Part shown: in pieces, positions 33,483 to 41,508 of the stretch | How the letters are laid out: each line of letters opens with the position of its first letter | Position numbering within the stretch: position 1 is the stretch's first letter | Assembly (NCBI GenBank): GCA_034180005.1 | Contig: JAXFPC010000018.1 | Location: forward strand, 1-46,830 | Length of the DNA stretch: 46,830 nucleotides | DNA from: JAXFPC01 sp034180005 | GTDB lineage: Bacteria > Bacillota > Negativicutes > Acidaminococcales > Acidaminococcaceae | Direction of reading: 5' to 3' | Notes under the pieces: model-generated | What the model was told of the DNA's origin: nothing | What the model saw: only the letters and a program-made list of their open reading frames with translations | Database searches by the model: none | Position numbers and translations under genes: made by a program

Positions 33483-35333
33483 ATGAGCCGTTTAAAGATT
33501 GAAACTCCTGATCAGGCACAGCTGACAGTAGAACAGCTTTATAAAGATCTGGAGCGTCACATTATTGCAAGTCCGCCGGGCCTTTGTCCCCTGGATTTAC
33601 AGATTTCTTTTTTGAAAGTATGTCATGCCCAAACCTGCGGCAAATGTGTACCTTGCCGCGTCGGGTTGGGTCAACTGCAAAAGCTTTTGGAAGATGTCAT
33701 TGAAGGTAATGCCACCTTAAAAACGATCGATCTTATCAAAAGCACCGCTGAAGTGATTACAAGCAGCGCCGACTGTGCTATAGGATATGAAGCAGCTCGC
33801 ATGGTTTTGGCAGGTATTGACAGTTTTCGCGAAGATTACATACACCACATCAAAAAAGGGAAATGCTCAGTTCACGCTAACCATTCCATTCCCTGCGTGG
33901 CTCTTTGCCCCGCGAAAGTCGATATCCCTGGATATATAGCTTTAGTTGGCGCGGAACGTTATGCTGATGCTGTTCGACTTATCCGTAAAGATAATCCCTT
34001 TCCTACGGCGTGCGGTCTTATCTGCGAGCATCCCTGCGAAGCCAGATGTCGTCGCAACATGATCGATGCATCAGTCAACATTCGCGGATTGAAAAGGATG
34101 GCGGTTGACAATGCACCGAGCAACACTGTACCCGTTCCTGAAAAAGAAGCTTCCACCGGCAAGAATGTCGCAATTATCGGCGGCGGCCCCAGTGGTATGT
34201 CGGCAGCTTATTACCTGGAACTCATGGGACACCACGCGGTAGTTTTCGAAGAAAAAAGCAAGCTCGGAGGTATGCTTCGCTACGGTATTCCAAACTACCG
34301 TTTTCCTCGTGAACGTCTTCAAGAAGATCTTGATGCTATACTTTCCACCGGAGTCGAAGTACATTTAAACAGTAAAGTCGGAAGCGGCGCGGGAGAAATT
34401 CCGTTCGAAGAACTGCGTGATAAATTTGACGCAGTTTATATTGCTATAGGCGCTCACACGGACAAAAAAATCGGTATCGAAGGAGAAGATTCTCACGGAG
34501 TAATTTCCGCCGTGGAAATGCTGCGCAGCATAGGCGAAGATAAAATGCCCGACTTCAAAGATAAAAACGTCGTTATCATCGGCGGAGGCAATGTTGCCAT
34601 GGACTGTACCCGCAGCGCCATCCGTCTGGGAGCAAAAAAGGTTTGCATAGCATACAGAAGGCGTCAGGATGATATGACAGCTCTTCCGGAAGAGATTGAA
34701 GGAGCAATTGCGGAAGGAGCGGAGCTGTACGGTCTGAACGCCCCGCACAAAATAGAAGCCGATGCCGACGGTAACGTAACGGCGCTTTGGGTAGAACCTC
34801 AAATTATCGGTCCCATAGATGCTTGGGGACGTGCACGTCCCATTCATGCTGACGTAGAATTAAAACGCATTCCCGCCGATATCATCGTTGTTGCAATCGG
34901 ACAAGGTATCGAATTGCGCCCCTTTGAAGAAGCCGGCATAAAAATAAAACGCGGTACCATTTCCGCGCTCAGCAGCAGTGAGCTTGCCGACAGCGAAGGT
35001 ATCTTTGCCGGCGGCGACTGCGTAACCGGACCGGCTACAGTTATACGAGCTATTGCCGCCGGCAAAGTTGCGGCTGCCAACATAGATGAATATTTAGGTT
35101 ACCGTCACATAATTTCTTGTGATGTTGAGATACCTGATCCCGATGTGAGCGACAAAAAACCTTGCGGGCGTATACAACTTACCAATGAAGAATCCTGCAA
35201 ACGAAAAAATAATTTTGACGCTATGGAATTCGGTATGACTAAACAGGAAGCCTGCCAGGAAGCAGGTCGCTGTCTGCGCTGCGACAAATTCGGTTTCAGC
35301 GCCTTGAAAGGAGGCAGAAGATTAAAATGGTAA
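33483..35333 (+). CDS. NuoF-type Fe-S/GltD-like flavoprotein, hydrogenase partner
   Basis: This 616-aa protein joins two parts. Residues 1-125 match the C-terminal iron-sulfur segment of NuoF/HydB (QTCGKCVPCRVG, Cys52, 55 and 58, with Cys98 in SADCAIG), but the NADH/FMN fold of NuoF is missing. Residues 126-600 resemble GltD/NfnB: a Cys-rich Fer4-type domain (IPCVALCPAKVDIPG, ACGLICEHPCEARC), an FAD motif (IIGGGPSGMSAAY) and an NAD(P)H motif (GGGNVAMDCTRSAIRLGA followed by YRRR, the basic residues suggesting NADPH). The tail has CLRCDK. The start follows AGGAGGAG. The stop overlaps the hydrogenase start (ATGGTAA). It probably delivers or accepts NAD(P)H electrons for the hydrogenase; cofactor choice is inferred. 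Confidence 0.87.
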   Translation: MSRLKIETPDQAQLTVEQLYKDLERHIIASPPGLCPLDLQISFLKVCHAQTCGKCVPCRVGLGQLQKLLEDVIEGNATLKTIDLIKSTAEVITSSADCAIGYEAARMVLAGIDSFREDYIHHIKKGKCSVHANHSIPCVALCPAKVDIPGYIALVGAERYADAVRLIRKDNPFPTACGLICEHPCEARCRRNMIDASVNIRGLKRMAVDNAPSNTVPVPEKEASTGKNVAIIGGGPSGMSAAYYLELMGHHAVVFEEKSKLGGMLRYGIPNYRFPRERLQEDLDAILSTGVEVHLNSKVGSGAGEIPFEELRDKFDAVYIAIGAHTDKKIGIEGEDSHGVISAVEMLRSIGEDKMPDFKDKNVVIIGGGNVAMDCTRSAIRLGAKKVCIAYRRRQDDMTALPEEIEGAIAEGAELYGLNAPHKIEADADGNVTALWVEPQIIGPIDAWGRARPIHADVELKRIPADIIVVAIGQGIELRPFEEAGIKIKRGTISALSSSELADSEGIFAGGDCVTGPATVIRAIAAGKVAAANIDEYLGYRHIISCDVEIPDPDVSDKKPCGRIQLTNEESCKRKNNFDAMEFGMTKQEACQEAGRCLRCDKFGFSALKGGRRLKW

Positions 35334-37051
35334 ATCTTACTATTGACGGAAAAAGCCTCAGCGTTCCGAAAGGTACGACCATAATGGAAGCTGCCGCTTC
35401 GGCAGGTATCCATATACCGCGTCTCTGTTATTTAAAAGGTGTCAATGAGATAAGCGCTTGTAAAGTCTGCGTTGTGGAGATTTCCGGACAGGATAAAGTT
35501 GTTACTTCATGCTCGACAAGCGTGCGCGAAGGAATGATTGTCTTCACCAATTCACCCAAAGCCAGAAAAATTCGCCGCACTAATGTTGAACTTATTTTAT
35601 CGCAGCACGATTGTCTCTGCGCAACCTGTGTGCGCAGCGGCAACTGCAGTCTGCAAACCTTGTCGAATGATCTCGGCATCTACGATATTCCCTTTGAACG
35701 TGAAGTCGCCGACGTACCTTGGAACCAAAATTTTCCACTTATCCGCGACTCAAAAAAATGCATCAAATGTATGCGCTGCGTTCAAATTTGCGACAAAGTG
35801 CAAGCCGTACACATTTGGGACGTTCAAAACACCGGCTCCAGAACCACGGTCGATGTCGCCGGCAATCAAGAGATAGAAGACTCGGGTTGCAGTCTGTGCG
35901 GACAATGTATAACGCACTGCCCCGTCGGCGCTCTTAAAGAACGCAACGACGTACCGAAAATTTACGATGCTCTGGCTGATGCAAGCAAAGTAACCGTTGT
36001 ACAAGTTGCTCCGGCTGTGCGTACCGCTTGGGCAGAAGCGTTTAACATCCCGGAAGAGCTTGCCACAGAAGGTCGTATGGTAGCCGCGCTAAAAAGTATC
36101 GGCTTCGATTATGTCTTTGATACTTCCTTTGCGGCCGATGTCACCATCATGGAAGAAGGCAGCGAACTTATCGAAAGACTATCCGCTCCTGATAAATACA
36201 GTTGGCCTATGTTTACTTCATGCTGTCCCGGTTGGGTCAGCTACATGAGCAGCAAATTTCCGGAGTACATCCCCAATCTCTCCACTACAAAATCACCCCA
36301 GCAAATTTTCGGCGCAATAACTAAAAGCTTTTTTGCGCAACAAAAGAAGCTTGCGCCTAAAAATATCTGTTCCATCTCCATCATGCCGTGTGTTTCAAAA
36401 AAACGTGAGGCCGAACTTTTATCAATGCGCAGTTCCGGCACAGCAGATGTGGATATCGTAATCACAACGAGGGAATTTATAAGATTGTTGCGCGCCGAAC
36501 ACATCGATCCTCTCACCTTGGATGAAATGCCTTTCGATGATCCACTGGGTATGAGTTCCGGAGCCGGAGTTATTTTCGGTGCCACCGGCGGCGTTATGGA
36601 AGCGGCTCTGCGAACGGCGCATTATCTGCTGCAGGGAGAGGAAGCTCCGCTTGACGCTTTCACAACCGTACGCGGACAGAACCATCGCAAAGAAGGTACT
36701 TTCAAACTAGGTTCATCCTCGTTAAGAACGTGTACTGTAAGCGGCCTCGGTAATACCGAAAAACTTTTACATGATTTAAAGAACGGACTCGTCGAGTATG
36801 ATTTTATAGAAATTATGGCATGTCCCGGAGGGTGCGTCGGCGGTGGAGGCCAACCCATCCATGACGGAACGGAAATGGCTGACAGCAGAGGTCACAAACT
36901 GTACTGTCTCGACGATGCAAGGCCGCTGAGACAATCACACAATAATCCGGGTGTACAAATCCTGTACAAAGATTTTCTGACCAAACCGCTAAGCGAAACT
37001 GCAGAACATCTGTTACACTCAAATCACATAAAAGAAAAGAATTATCGATAA
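35327..37051 (+). CDS. hydA: [FeFe] hydrogenase catalytic subunit
   Basis: This 574-aa enzyme reversibly reduces protons to H2. It has the same length as the well-studied Clostridium pasteurianum CpI and the ligands fall at matching positions: a [2Fe-2S] domain (Cys34, 45, 48, 62), the His94-Cys98-101-107 cluster, two [4Fe-4S] clusters (Cys145-148-151-155 and 188-191-194-198), and the H-cluster motifs TSCCPGW (Cys300), MPCVSKKREA (Cys355) and MACPGGCVGGGGQP (Cys499, 503). AAAGGAGG precedes the ATG, which overlaps the flavoprotein stop, so both are coupled. The HydE, HydF and HydG maturases it needs are not in the window. Confidence 0.97.
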   Translation: MVNLTIDGKSLSVPKGTTIMEAAASAGIHIPRLCYLKGVNEISACKVCVVEISGQDKVVTSCSTSVREGMIVFTNSPKARKIRRTNVELILSQHDCLCATCVRSGNCSLQTLSNDLGIYDIPFEREVADVPWNQNFPLIRDSKKCIKCMRCVQICDKVQAVHIWDVQNTGSRTTVDVAGNQEIEDSGCSLCGQCITHCPVGALKERNDVPKIYDALADASKVTVVQVAPAVRTAWAEAFNIPEELATEGRMVAALKSIGFDYVFDTSFAADVTIMEEGSELIERLSAPDKYSWPMFTSCCPGWVSYMSSKFPEYIPNLSTTKSPQQIFGAITKSFFAQQKKLAPKNICSISIMPCVSKKREAELLSMRSSGTADVDIVITTREFIRLLRAEHIDPLTLDEMPFDDPLGMSSGAGVIFGATGGVMEAALRTAHYLLQGEEAPLDAFTTVRGQNHRKEGTFKLGSSSLRTCTVSGLGNTEKLLHDLKNGLVEYDFIEIMACPGGCVGGGGQPIHDGTEMADSRGHKLYCLDDARPLRQSHNNPGVQILYKDFLTKPLSETAEHLLHSNHIKEKNYR

Positions 37052-37057
37052 AAAAAT

Positions 37058-37090
37058 CCCGAACCTGATTTATAAGGTTCGGGATTTTTT
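37058..37090. terminator. Bidirectional terminator, hydA/helicase
   Basis: A 9-bp perfect stem CCCGAACCT-N8-AGGTTCGGG with A and T runs on both sides lies between the convergent hydA and helicase genes and touches the helicase stop codon. Confidence 0.92.
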
Positions 37091-38339
37091 ATTTGCTCTT
37101 TGTTCCCTGTCTTCTGTTGCTTCCGGTTTTAGGAGCTTTTCTCTTATCCGCTACGGAATTTCTTCCACGCTTAGGTACAAACTCCTTTTTCTTACCTGCT
37201 GAGGACAGTCTGCGTGCCACAGTATCTCCGTTAATATTCTGACGCTCCATGACAATACGTAATTTGCTTTCAATGTTCCGCAGCCATTTCACTTCATCGG
37301 CAGTGTATAACGTAACCGCAGTACCGGAATTTCCCGCGCGACCTGTTCTGCCGATGCGGTGCACATACCAATCGACATCATGGGGAATGTCATAATTTAT
37401 AACGTGAGTAACTCCTTCAACATCAAGTCCGCGAGCGGCCAAATCGCTGGCTACCAAAATTTGCAGCTTAGCCTCACGGAATTTTTTCATAACTGTCTTT
37501 CTTTTAGCGGGTGACATTTCTCCGTGTAAGACATCTACATTGCAGCCATGCTGTGCCAACCATTCTCCGAGTTCTTTAGTACGCTCCTTACTTATACAAA
37601 AGACTATTGCCAAATAAGGATTCATACGCTCCAACAAAGATGCTGTAACTTTGCTCTTATATTCGTCCGTTGTCTTGATGCATATCTGCTTGATTTTATC
37701 AACAGTGGTGCTATCAGGATCAACATCTATCAATGCCGGATTTTTTGTGAGTTTGCGTCCGAATTTACGAACCTCCTCCGAAAGCGTGGCGGAGCAAAGC
37801 ATAGTCTGACGCTCCGGAGACGTCACAGCAATAAGCTTTAAAGCTTCCTCAGTAAATCCCTGCTGAAGCATTTCATCAACCTCATCCAATACGAGATACT
37901 TAACGCCGCCCAAGTCTGTATTACCCTTGTTGATGTGGTCCAATAATCTGCCGGGAGTACCTATCAAAACATGACTTCTGCCGTCAAGTTTATGCTTCTG
38001 CGATTCAAAATCGCGTCCGCCAGTCACCGCTAACACCTTTATAGAACGGTTCCCCAATATTTTTTTCAGTTCTACACTAACCTGCAGCGCCAGCTCTCTG
38101 GTCGGCGTTACAACAAGAGCCTGCACATACGGTTTTGTAATATCCACTTTTTCCGCCAGCGGAATTAAAAACGCCAATGTTTTTCCGGTGCCGGTCTTAG
38201 CACGAGCTATAACATCTCTACCGCCCATAAGCGCGGGAATTGCACGCTCCTGCACAGGCATGGGTTTTCTTATACCATTCTTGTTCAATTGCTCAACAGT
38301 CTCACTGCAGACCTTTAAAGCTGCAAATCCGTTATCCAT
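37089..38339 (-). CDS. DEAD-box RNA helicase
   Basis: This 416-aa ATP-dependent RNA helicase of the DEAD-box family likely works in ribosome assembly or RNA turnover. It has the Q motif (PMPVQERAIP), motif I ARAKTGTGKT, PTRELA, GTPGR, motif II LDEVDEM (DEVD instead of DEAD), motif III CSAT, and motifs V and VI ARGLDVEGVTHVINYD and HRIGRTGRAG. A Lys/Arg-rich tail (about residues 375-416) is typical for RNA contact. GAGGAG precedes the ATG. The nearest known group is CshA/DeaD-like, but I do not assign a symbol. Confidence 0.95.
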   Translation of the reverse strand: MDNGFAALKVCSETVEQLNKNGIRKPMPVQERAIPALMGGRDVIARAKTGTGKTLAFLIPLAEKVDITKPYVQALVVTPTRELALQVSVELKKILGNRSIKVLAVTGGRDFESQKHKLDGRSHVLIGTPGRLLDHINKGNTDLGGVKYLVLDEVDEMLQQGFTEEALKLIAVTSPERQTMLCSATLSEEVRKFGRKLTKNPALIDVDPDSTTVDKIKQICIKTTDEYKSKVTASLLERMNPYLAIVFCISKERTKELGEWLAQHGCNVDVLHGEMSPAKRKTVMKKFREAKLQILVASDLAARGLDVEGVTHVINYDIPHDVDWYVHRIGRTGRAGNSGTAVTLYTADEVKWLRNIESKLRIVMERQNINGDTVARRLSSAGKKKEFVPKRGRNSVADKRKAPKTGSNRRQGTKSK

Positions 38340-38360
38340 AACCAGTTCTCCTCAAAATAA

Positions 38361-38388
38361 TCTCCCGCTATGCTAACACAGCGGGAGA
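38361..38388 (-). terminator. Terminator of desulfoferrodoxin gene
   Basis: A 9-bp stem TCTCCCGCT-N10-AGCGGGAGA lies between the dfx stop and the helicase start. On the minus strand it is followed by TTATTTT; the reverse strand has a better T-run. Confidence 0.75.
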
Positions 38389-38414
38389 TTTTTTAACATA
38401 ATCGATAGGAAATA

Positions 38415-38798
38415 TCAGACAGTTTTCTTCCACAAACCGTGCAGATTACAATATTCGTAAGCTGCAATCGCCTTCTCATTCTCAGTCAGTGCAAATACAG
38501 CCTCCGGCGCAGCACCTGGTACAAGAGCTTTGCGTTGACCGCCGCTGGTAGTTTCCAAATATATCCATTGGATGAAATGTTCCTCCAACATGGGATGTGC
38601 CACTTCGCCAACTTTCACTTTCACCAGGCTGCCTTCCACTTCTACTACCGGAACATGTTTTTCCTGAGCAGCATCAACAGTGTTGGGAGTAAGCTCCACC
38701 ATATTTTTGCCGCAACAAGATATAGGAGCACCTGATGCCTGAATCACTCCGATGATATTTCCGCATACCTCACATTTAAAAAATCTGTGTTCTGCCAT
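38415..38798 (-). CDS. dfx: Desulfoferrodoxin (superoxide reductase)
   Basis: This 127-aa protein reduces superoxide to hydrogen peroxide without making O2, a typical defence in anaerobes. The N-terminal desulforedoxin domain has all four iron ligands (Cys9, Cys12, Cys28, Cys29), so it is the two-iron class. The catalytic neelaredoxin domain has Glu46-Lys47-His48, His68, His74 and Cys117-x-x-His120 (EYCNLHG). The open frame reaches back to 38894, but ATG at 38798 (MAEHRFFKCEVCG) is the family start and follows GGAGTGG. It appears to be a single gene; a TATAAT lies near 38855-38850 without a clear -35. Confidence 0.96.
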   Translation of the reverse strand: MAEHRFFKCEVCGNIIGVIQASGAPISCCGKNMVELTPNTVDAAQEKHVPVVEVEGSLVKVKVGEVAHPMLEEHFIQWIYLETTSGGQRKALVPGAAPEAVFALTENEKAIAAYEYCNLHGLWKKTV

Positions 38799-38929
38799 TA
38801 CGACCACTCCTTCCAAAACGAACATCCTTGAGCAAATGCTCTCTTTAATTATACTAAATAAAAGTGCCTCAGACACTAAAAATATAAATTTCACACAATA
38901 GACACGACTAAAAATTTTTCAAACATCTT

Positions 38930-40066
38930 TTAAGTCTTTTTTCCGGTCAGCAAAAGTTTAAGGGTGGCATTTGCCGAAGTAAATTTACCCAACAAAACGC
39001 TAAAAAGAACACTTGCCGCTAAAAGTGCCAGATAAGAAAAACAAACTTTTTTTACAGTCATAACAATCCCGGCATAGGAATAATATCTCTGCAGCCAATC
39101 CAAAATCAACGGGTGAATAAAATAAACAAGCGTGGCATTGGCTGCAAAAAAGTTTAAGGAATATTTCGGAACACTACGTCCTCCCGCGGACCTCTTTTCC
39201 ACCAGTATCAGCGACATACAGAAAAAAAGAATCGCCGCCACAGTATATATAAGTCCCTGAGGACTCAATTGATGGAATGTATTAGCCAAAGCCAGCAAAT
39301 CATATCCTTCGTATTTATAAGCATGCAGACAACTCCACACATCCCACAAAGTCGCTACAGCAAAAAACAAAATAACCTGCAATTTCCTGTCCGTAAGTTT
39401 CTCCTGCAGATTGCGCCAAAAAACAGCACTCAAGCCTCCCAAAACAAAAACAAATCCGTAATGCAGCGGCAAGTAATTTAAACGCAGCAGGAACAAATTC
39501 CGGAACAGCTGCGGCCAGCCGGACACATCTACAGCTGTGTGAGTTGTCCACCAATTGAATAACAACTGCGCTACGAGACAGCCAATAATAACCGACGCTG
39601 TATTTTTTCGTCCCAGTTTAACCAGTTGACGCCACCAAGGATATGAAAGATAAAAACATATCAGGATGACCATAAAATAGAGATGATAACAAGCAGTTCC
39701 AAATAACAGAGCATGCGCCGCACCGCCCCACGAAAGCTGCACATGTTCCCACATAGTTATCTTAAAATAAAGCAGATAAAAAACTGACCAAAAAATATAC
39801 GGTATTCCTATTGCAGAAAGCCGTCTGCACAAAAAGTGTCGATATGAAAAAGTATCCTTTGCTTCGTGCCCCGTCAAAAATAAATCCCTACAGACCAGTC
39901 CGTAGCCTGAAATAAAGAAAAATGCCGGAACGCTGTAGCGCGACAAAACTTCCAAAAGCACGTACAAGTAAAAATTATTCGGTTGCAACGCCAAAGAACC
40001 GGCATGTATGGCAAGCACACCCAGCATACAAACCCCTCTTAAATTATCGATGACAGTATTGCGCAT
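38930..40066 (-). CDS. Membrane acyltransferase (acyltransferase_3)
   Basis: This 378-aa protein has about ten membrane helices and the acyltransferase_3 (OafA/WecH-type) pattern: NTVIDNLRGVCMLGVLAIHAG near the start with the conserved Arg and His, then FFFISGYGLV and a C-terminal YFIHPLIL helix. Family members O-acetylate cell-surface sugars or lipids. The frame is open to 40129, but the second nearby ATG (40066) follows GAGG by nine bases and matches the usual N terminus. It starts about 20 bp beyond the tRNA-Ala terminator, and no separate promoter is evident. Substrate unknown. Confidence 0.85.
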   Translation of the reverse strand: MRNTVIDNLRGVCMLGVLAIHAGSLALQPNNFYLYVLLEVLSRYSVPAFFFISGYGLVCRDLFLTGHEAKDTFSYRHFLCRRLSAIGIPYIFWSVFYLLYFKITMWEHVQLSWGGAAHALLFGTACYHLYFMVILICFYLSYPWWRQLVKLGRKNTASVIIGCLVAQLLFNWWTTHTAVDVSGWPQLFRNLFLLRLNYLPLHYGFVFVLGGLSAVFWRNLQEKLTDRKLQVILFFAVATLWDVWSCLHAYKYEGYDLLALANTFHQLSPQGLIYTVAAILFFCMSLILVEKRSAGGRSVPKYSLNFFAANATLVYFIHPLILDWLQRYYSYAGIVMTVKKVCFSYLALLAASVLFSVLLGKFTSANATLKLLLTGKKT

Positions 40067-40084
40067 TACCATTATCCTCATAAG

Positions 40085-40116
40085 CAAAAATAAAAGCTCT
40101 GTGTGATACACAGAGC
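40085..40116 (-). terminator. tRNA-Ala terminator
   Basis: A 9-bp perfect stem, GCTCTGTGT-ATC-ACACAGAGC on the minus strand (40116-40096), is followed by TTTTATTTTT. It lies about 120 bp after tRNA-Ala and just before the acyltransferase ribosome site. Confidence 0.88.
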
Positions 40117-40234
40117 ATAACATTCGCACGCAGCTTCATCCGCTTGGAAAAACCGCCCGATTTATTCACACATCGGGTAATTATACGCCGAACAAAGTCT
40201 GCAAGTATATCTACCGCAATGATGCACACAAATT

Positions 40235-40310
<76 letters not shown>

Positions 40311-40323
40311 ACGAACATTTTTG

Positions 40324-40352
40324 ATTTTACCAAGGGCACACATTTTTGTCAA
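40324..40352 (-). promoter_or_regulatory. tRNA-Ala promoter
   Basis: On the minus strand a perfect -35 TTGACA (40352-40347), a 17-bp spacer and -10 TAAAAT (40329-40324) lie about 14 bp before the mature tRNA-Ala 5' end. Confidence 0.85.
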
Positions 40353-40731
40353 GTAAAAGATTTATCGCCATGCAGAAGGTAAACATTCACTCTGTAATTT
40401 TCATCATGCTGAACGCGGATTCTGTTCGAATATACAATTATTTTAAGTTGTCAACTTTACAGAGAAGTTCAGCTAAAATTGCATTTAATTTCAGGTTGGC
40501 GAATGTAAAATATTTCGCGCAAAATTTATAAAGTTATTGTATTATCCTGTGCTTATATTATTCCAACTATTTCATCAGCAAGACCTATACCGAAAAAGTA
40601 TCCTGACAAAAATTGCCTTCCCGTCATATTTTTTTGGTCCATCGTCAAACGCAATTCGCCAATTTTTTTCACTTAAAATTATTACGGCTTACACTCTCTT
40701 TCTGAATTACATTACCAAGGAAAAATTTATC
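40353..40731. other. A+T-rich intergenic stretch
   Basis: This gap between the divergent tRNA-Ala and tRNA-Gln/Glu promoters is A+T-rich. It has short open frames on the plus strand, but none with a ribosome site or a recognisable product. I see no repeat, hairpin or RNA gene that I could support here. Confidence 0.5.
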
Positions 40732-40760
40732 TTGCCAAACATAAAGACTTTTGCTATAAT
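40732..40760 (+). promoter_or_regulatory. tRNA-Gln/tRNA-Glu promoter
   Basis: The plus strand has -35 TTGCCA (40732-40737), a 17-bp spacer and an extended consensus -10, TGC-TATAAT (40752-40760), about 20 bp before tRNA-Gln. Confidence 0.85.
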
Positions 40761-40781
40761 TATCAATGTTCTGATGAACAC

Positions 40782-40855
40782 TCCGGGATGGTGTAATGGT
40801 AGCACAAGTGACTCTGGATCATTCGGTCTGGGTTCGAGTCCTAGTCCCGGAGCCA
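40782..40855 (+). tRNA. tRNA-Gln (CTG)
   Basis: The 74-nt sequence folds as a cloverleaf: acceptor TCCGGGA paired with TCCCGGA, D arm GTGT-AATGGTA-GCAC, anticodon arm AGTGA-CTCTGGA-TCATT with anticodon CTG, and T arm CTGGG-TTCGAGT-CCTAG. The discriminator is G and CCA is encoded. It reads the CAG glutamine codon. tRNA-Glu follows after 2 bases. Confidence 0.93.
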
Positions 40856-40857
40856 AC

Positions 40858-40932
40858 GGCGCTATGGTCAAGCGGCTAAGACGTCGCCCTCTCAAGGCGA
40901 AATCGAGGGTTCGATTCCCTCTAGCGCTACCA
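40858..40932 (+). tRNA. tRNA-Glu (CTC)
   Basis: The 75-nt sequence folds as a cloverleaf with acceptor GGCGCTA paired with TAGCGCT, anticodon arm TCGCC-CTCTCAA-GGCGA with anticodon CTC, T arm GAGGG-TTCGATT-CCCTC, an A discriminator and encoded CCA. It reads the GAG codon. It is co-transcribed with tRNA-Gln and followed by a terminator. Confidence 0.93.
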
Positions 40933-40959
40933 AATATTATCAGCTCTCCCTGAGCTGCC

Positions 40960-40985
40960 AACCACGTTGACGACGTGGTTTTTTT
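40960..40985 (+). terminator. tRNA-Gln/Glu operon terminator
   Basis: An 8-bp stem AACCACGT-TGACG-ACGTGGTT followed by a T-run lies 27 bp after tRNA-Glu. Confidence 0.9.
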
Positions 40986-40995
40986 ATGCACAAAA

Positions 40996-41036
40996 AAGCT
41001 GAACGCAGAAATATCTCTACGCTCAGCTTTTTTTTT
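40996..41036 (-). terminator. folK operon terminator
   Basis: A stem AAGCTGA-x-CG paired to CG-x-TCAGCTT (one mismatch, long loop) with A and T runs on both sides lies over the folK stop codon. On the minus strand it ends the folate operon. Confidence 0.78.
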
Positions 41037-41508
41037 CATTACAAGCCAATAATTCTTTACGCAACTGTTCCATCGTTTTACCGAGTATAGGATGCTTCAG
41101 CGACGGAGCAAGCTCGCAAAGCGGTTCCATAACAAAATCTCTGTTCTGTAACTCCGGGTGCGGTAAAATCAATGTATCGCTGTGCAAACACAAATCTCCG
41201 TACAGCAACAGATCGAGATCTATATTACGCTCGCCCCAATGCCGCAATCGCACTCTTCCCATACTACTCTCTATGTCGAGCAGTAATGCCAATAATTCTT
41301 CCGGAGCAAAACAGGAAACAACTTCACACACAGCATTAAGAAAATCCGGCTGATCGGTAACTCCGTAAGGTGCCGTTACCCTAAAAGAAGATACTCGTTT
41401 TACTTCGATACCTTTCGCTTTCATGAGTTCAAGCGCCTGCAACAAATTGGCTTTTTTGTCACCCAAATTGCTCCCCAACGCAATATACGCTAAATTTTTT
41501 CCGGCCAC
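41023..41508 (-). CDS. folK: Hydroxymethyldihydropterin pyrophosphokinase
   Basis: FolK transfers pyrophosphate from ATP to 6-hydroxymethyl-7,8-dihydropterin, the step before FolP in folate synthesis. The 161-aa protein begins with YIALGSNLGDKKANLLQAL, has the VRLRHWGERNIDLDLLLYG signature with the metal-binding Asp pair, and LPHPELQNRDFVMEPL. The start is GTG, with GGAGG seven bases upstream, inside folP (19-base overlap). It is the last gene of the operon; its stop codon lies inside the terminator hairpin. Confidence 0.96.
   Translation of the reverse strand: MAGKNLAYIALGSNLGDKKANLLQALELMKAKGIEVKRVSSFRVTAPYGVTDQPDFLNAVCEVVSCFAPEELLALLLDIESSMGRVRLRHWGERNIDLDLLLYGDLCLHSDTLILPHPELQNRDFVMEPLCELAPSLKHPILGKTMEQLRKELLACNEKKS

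Noticed and set aside
38850..38865. PerR-type box upstream of desulfoferrodoxin
   Set aside because: The TTTAGTATAATTAAA dyad around the -10 matches the PerR consensus too poorly to call.
40537..40953. Plus-strand open frame of 138 codons
   Set aside because: Its second half runs through tRNA-Gln and tRNA-Glu and the first half has no ribosome site or recognisable product.
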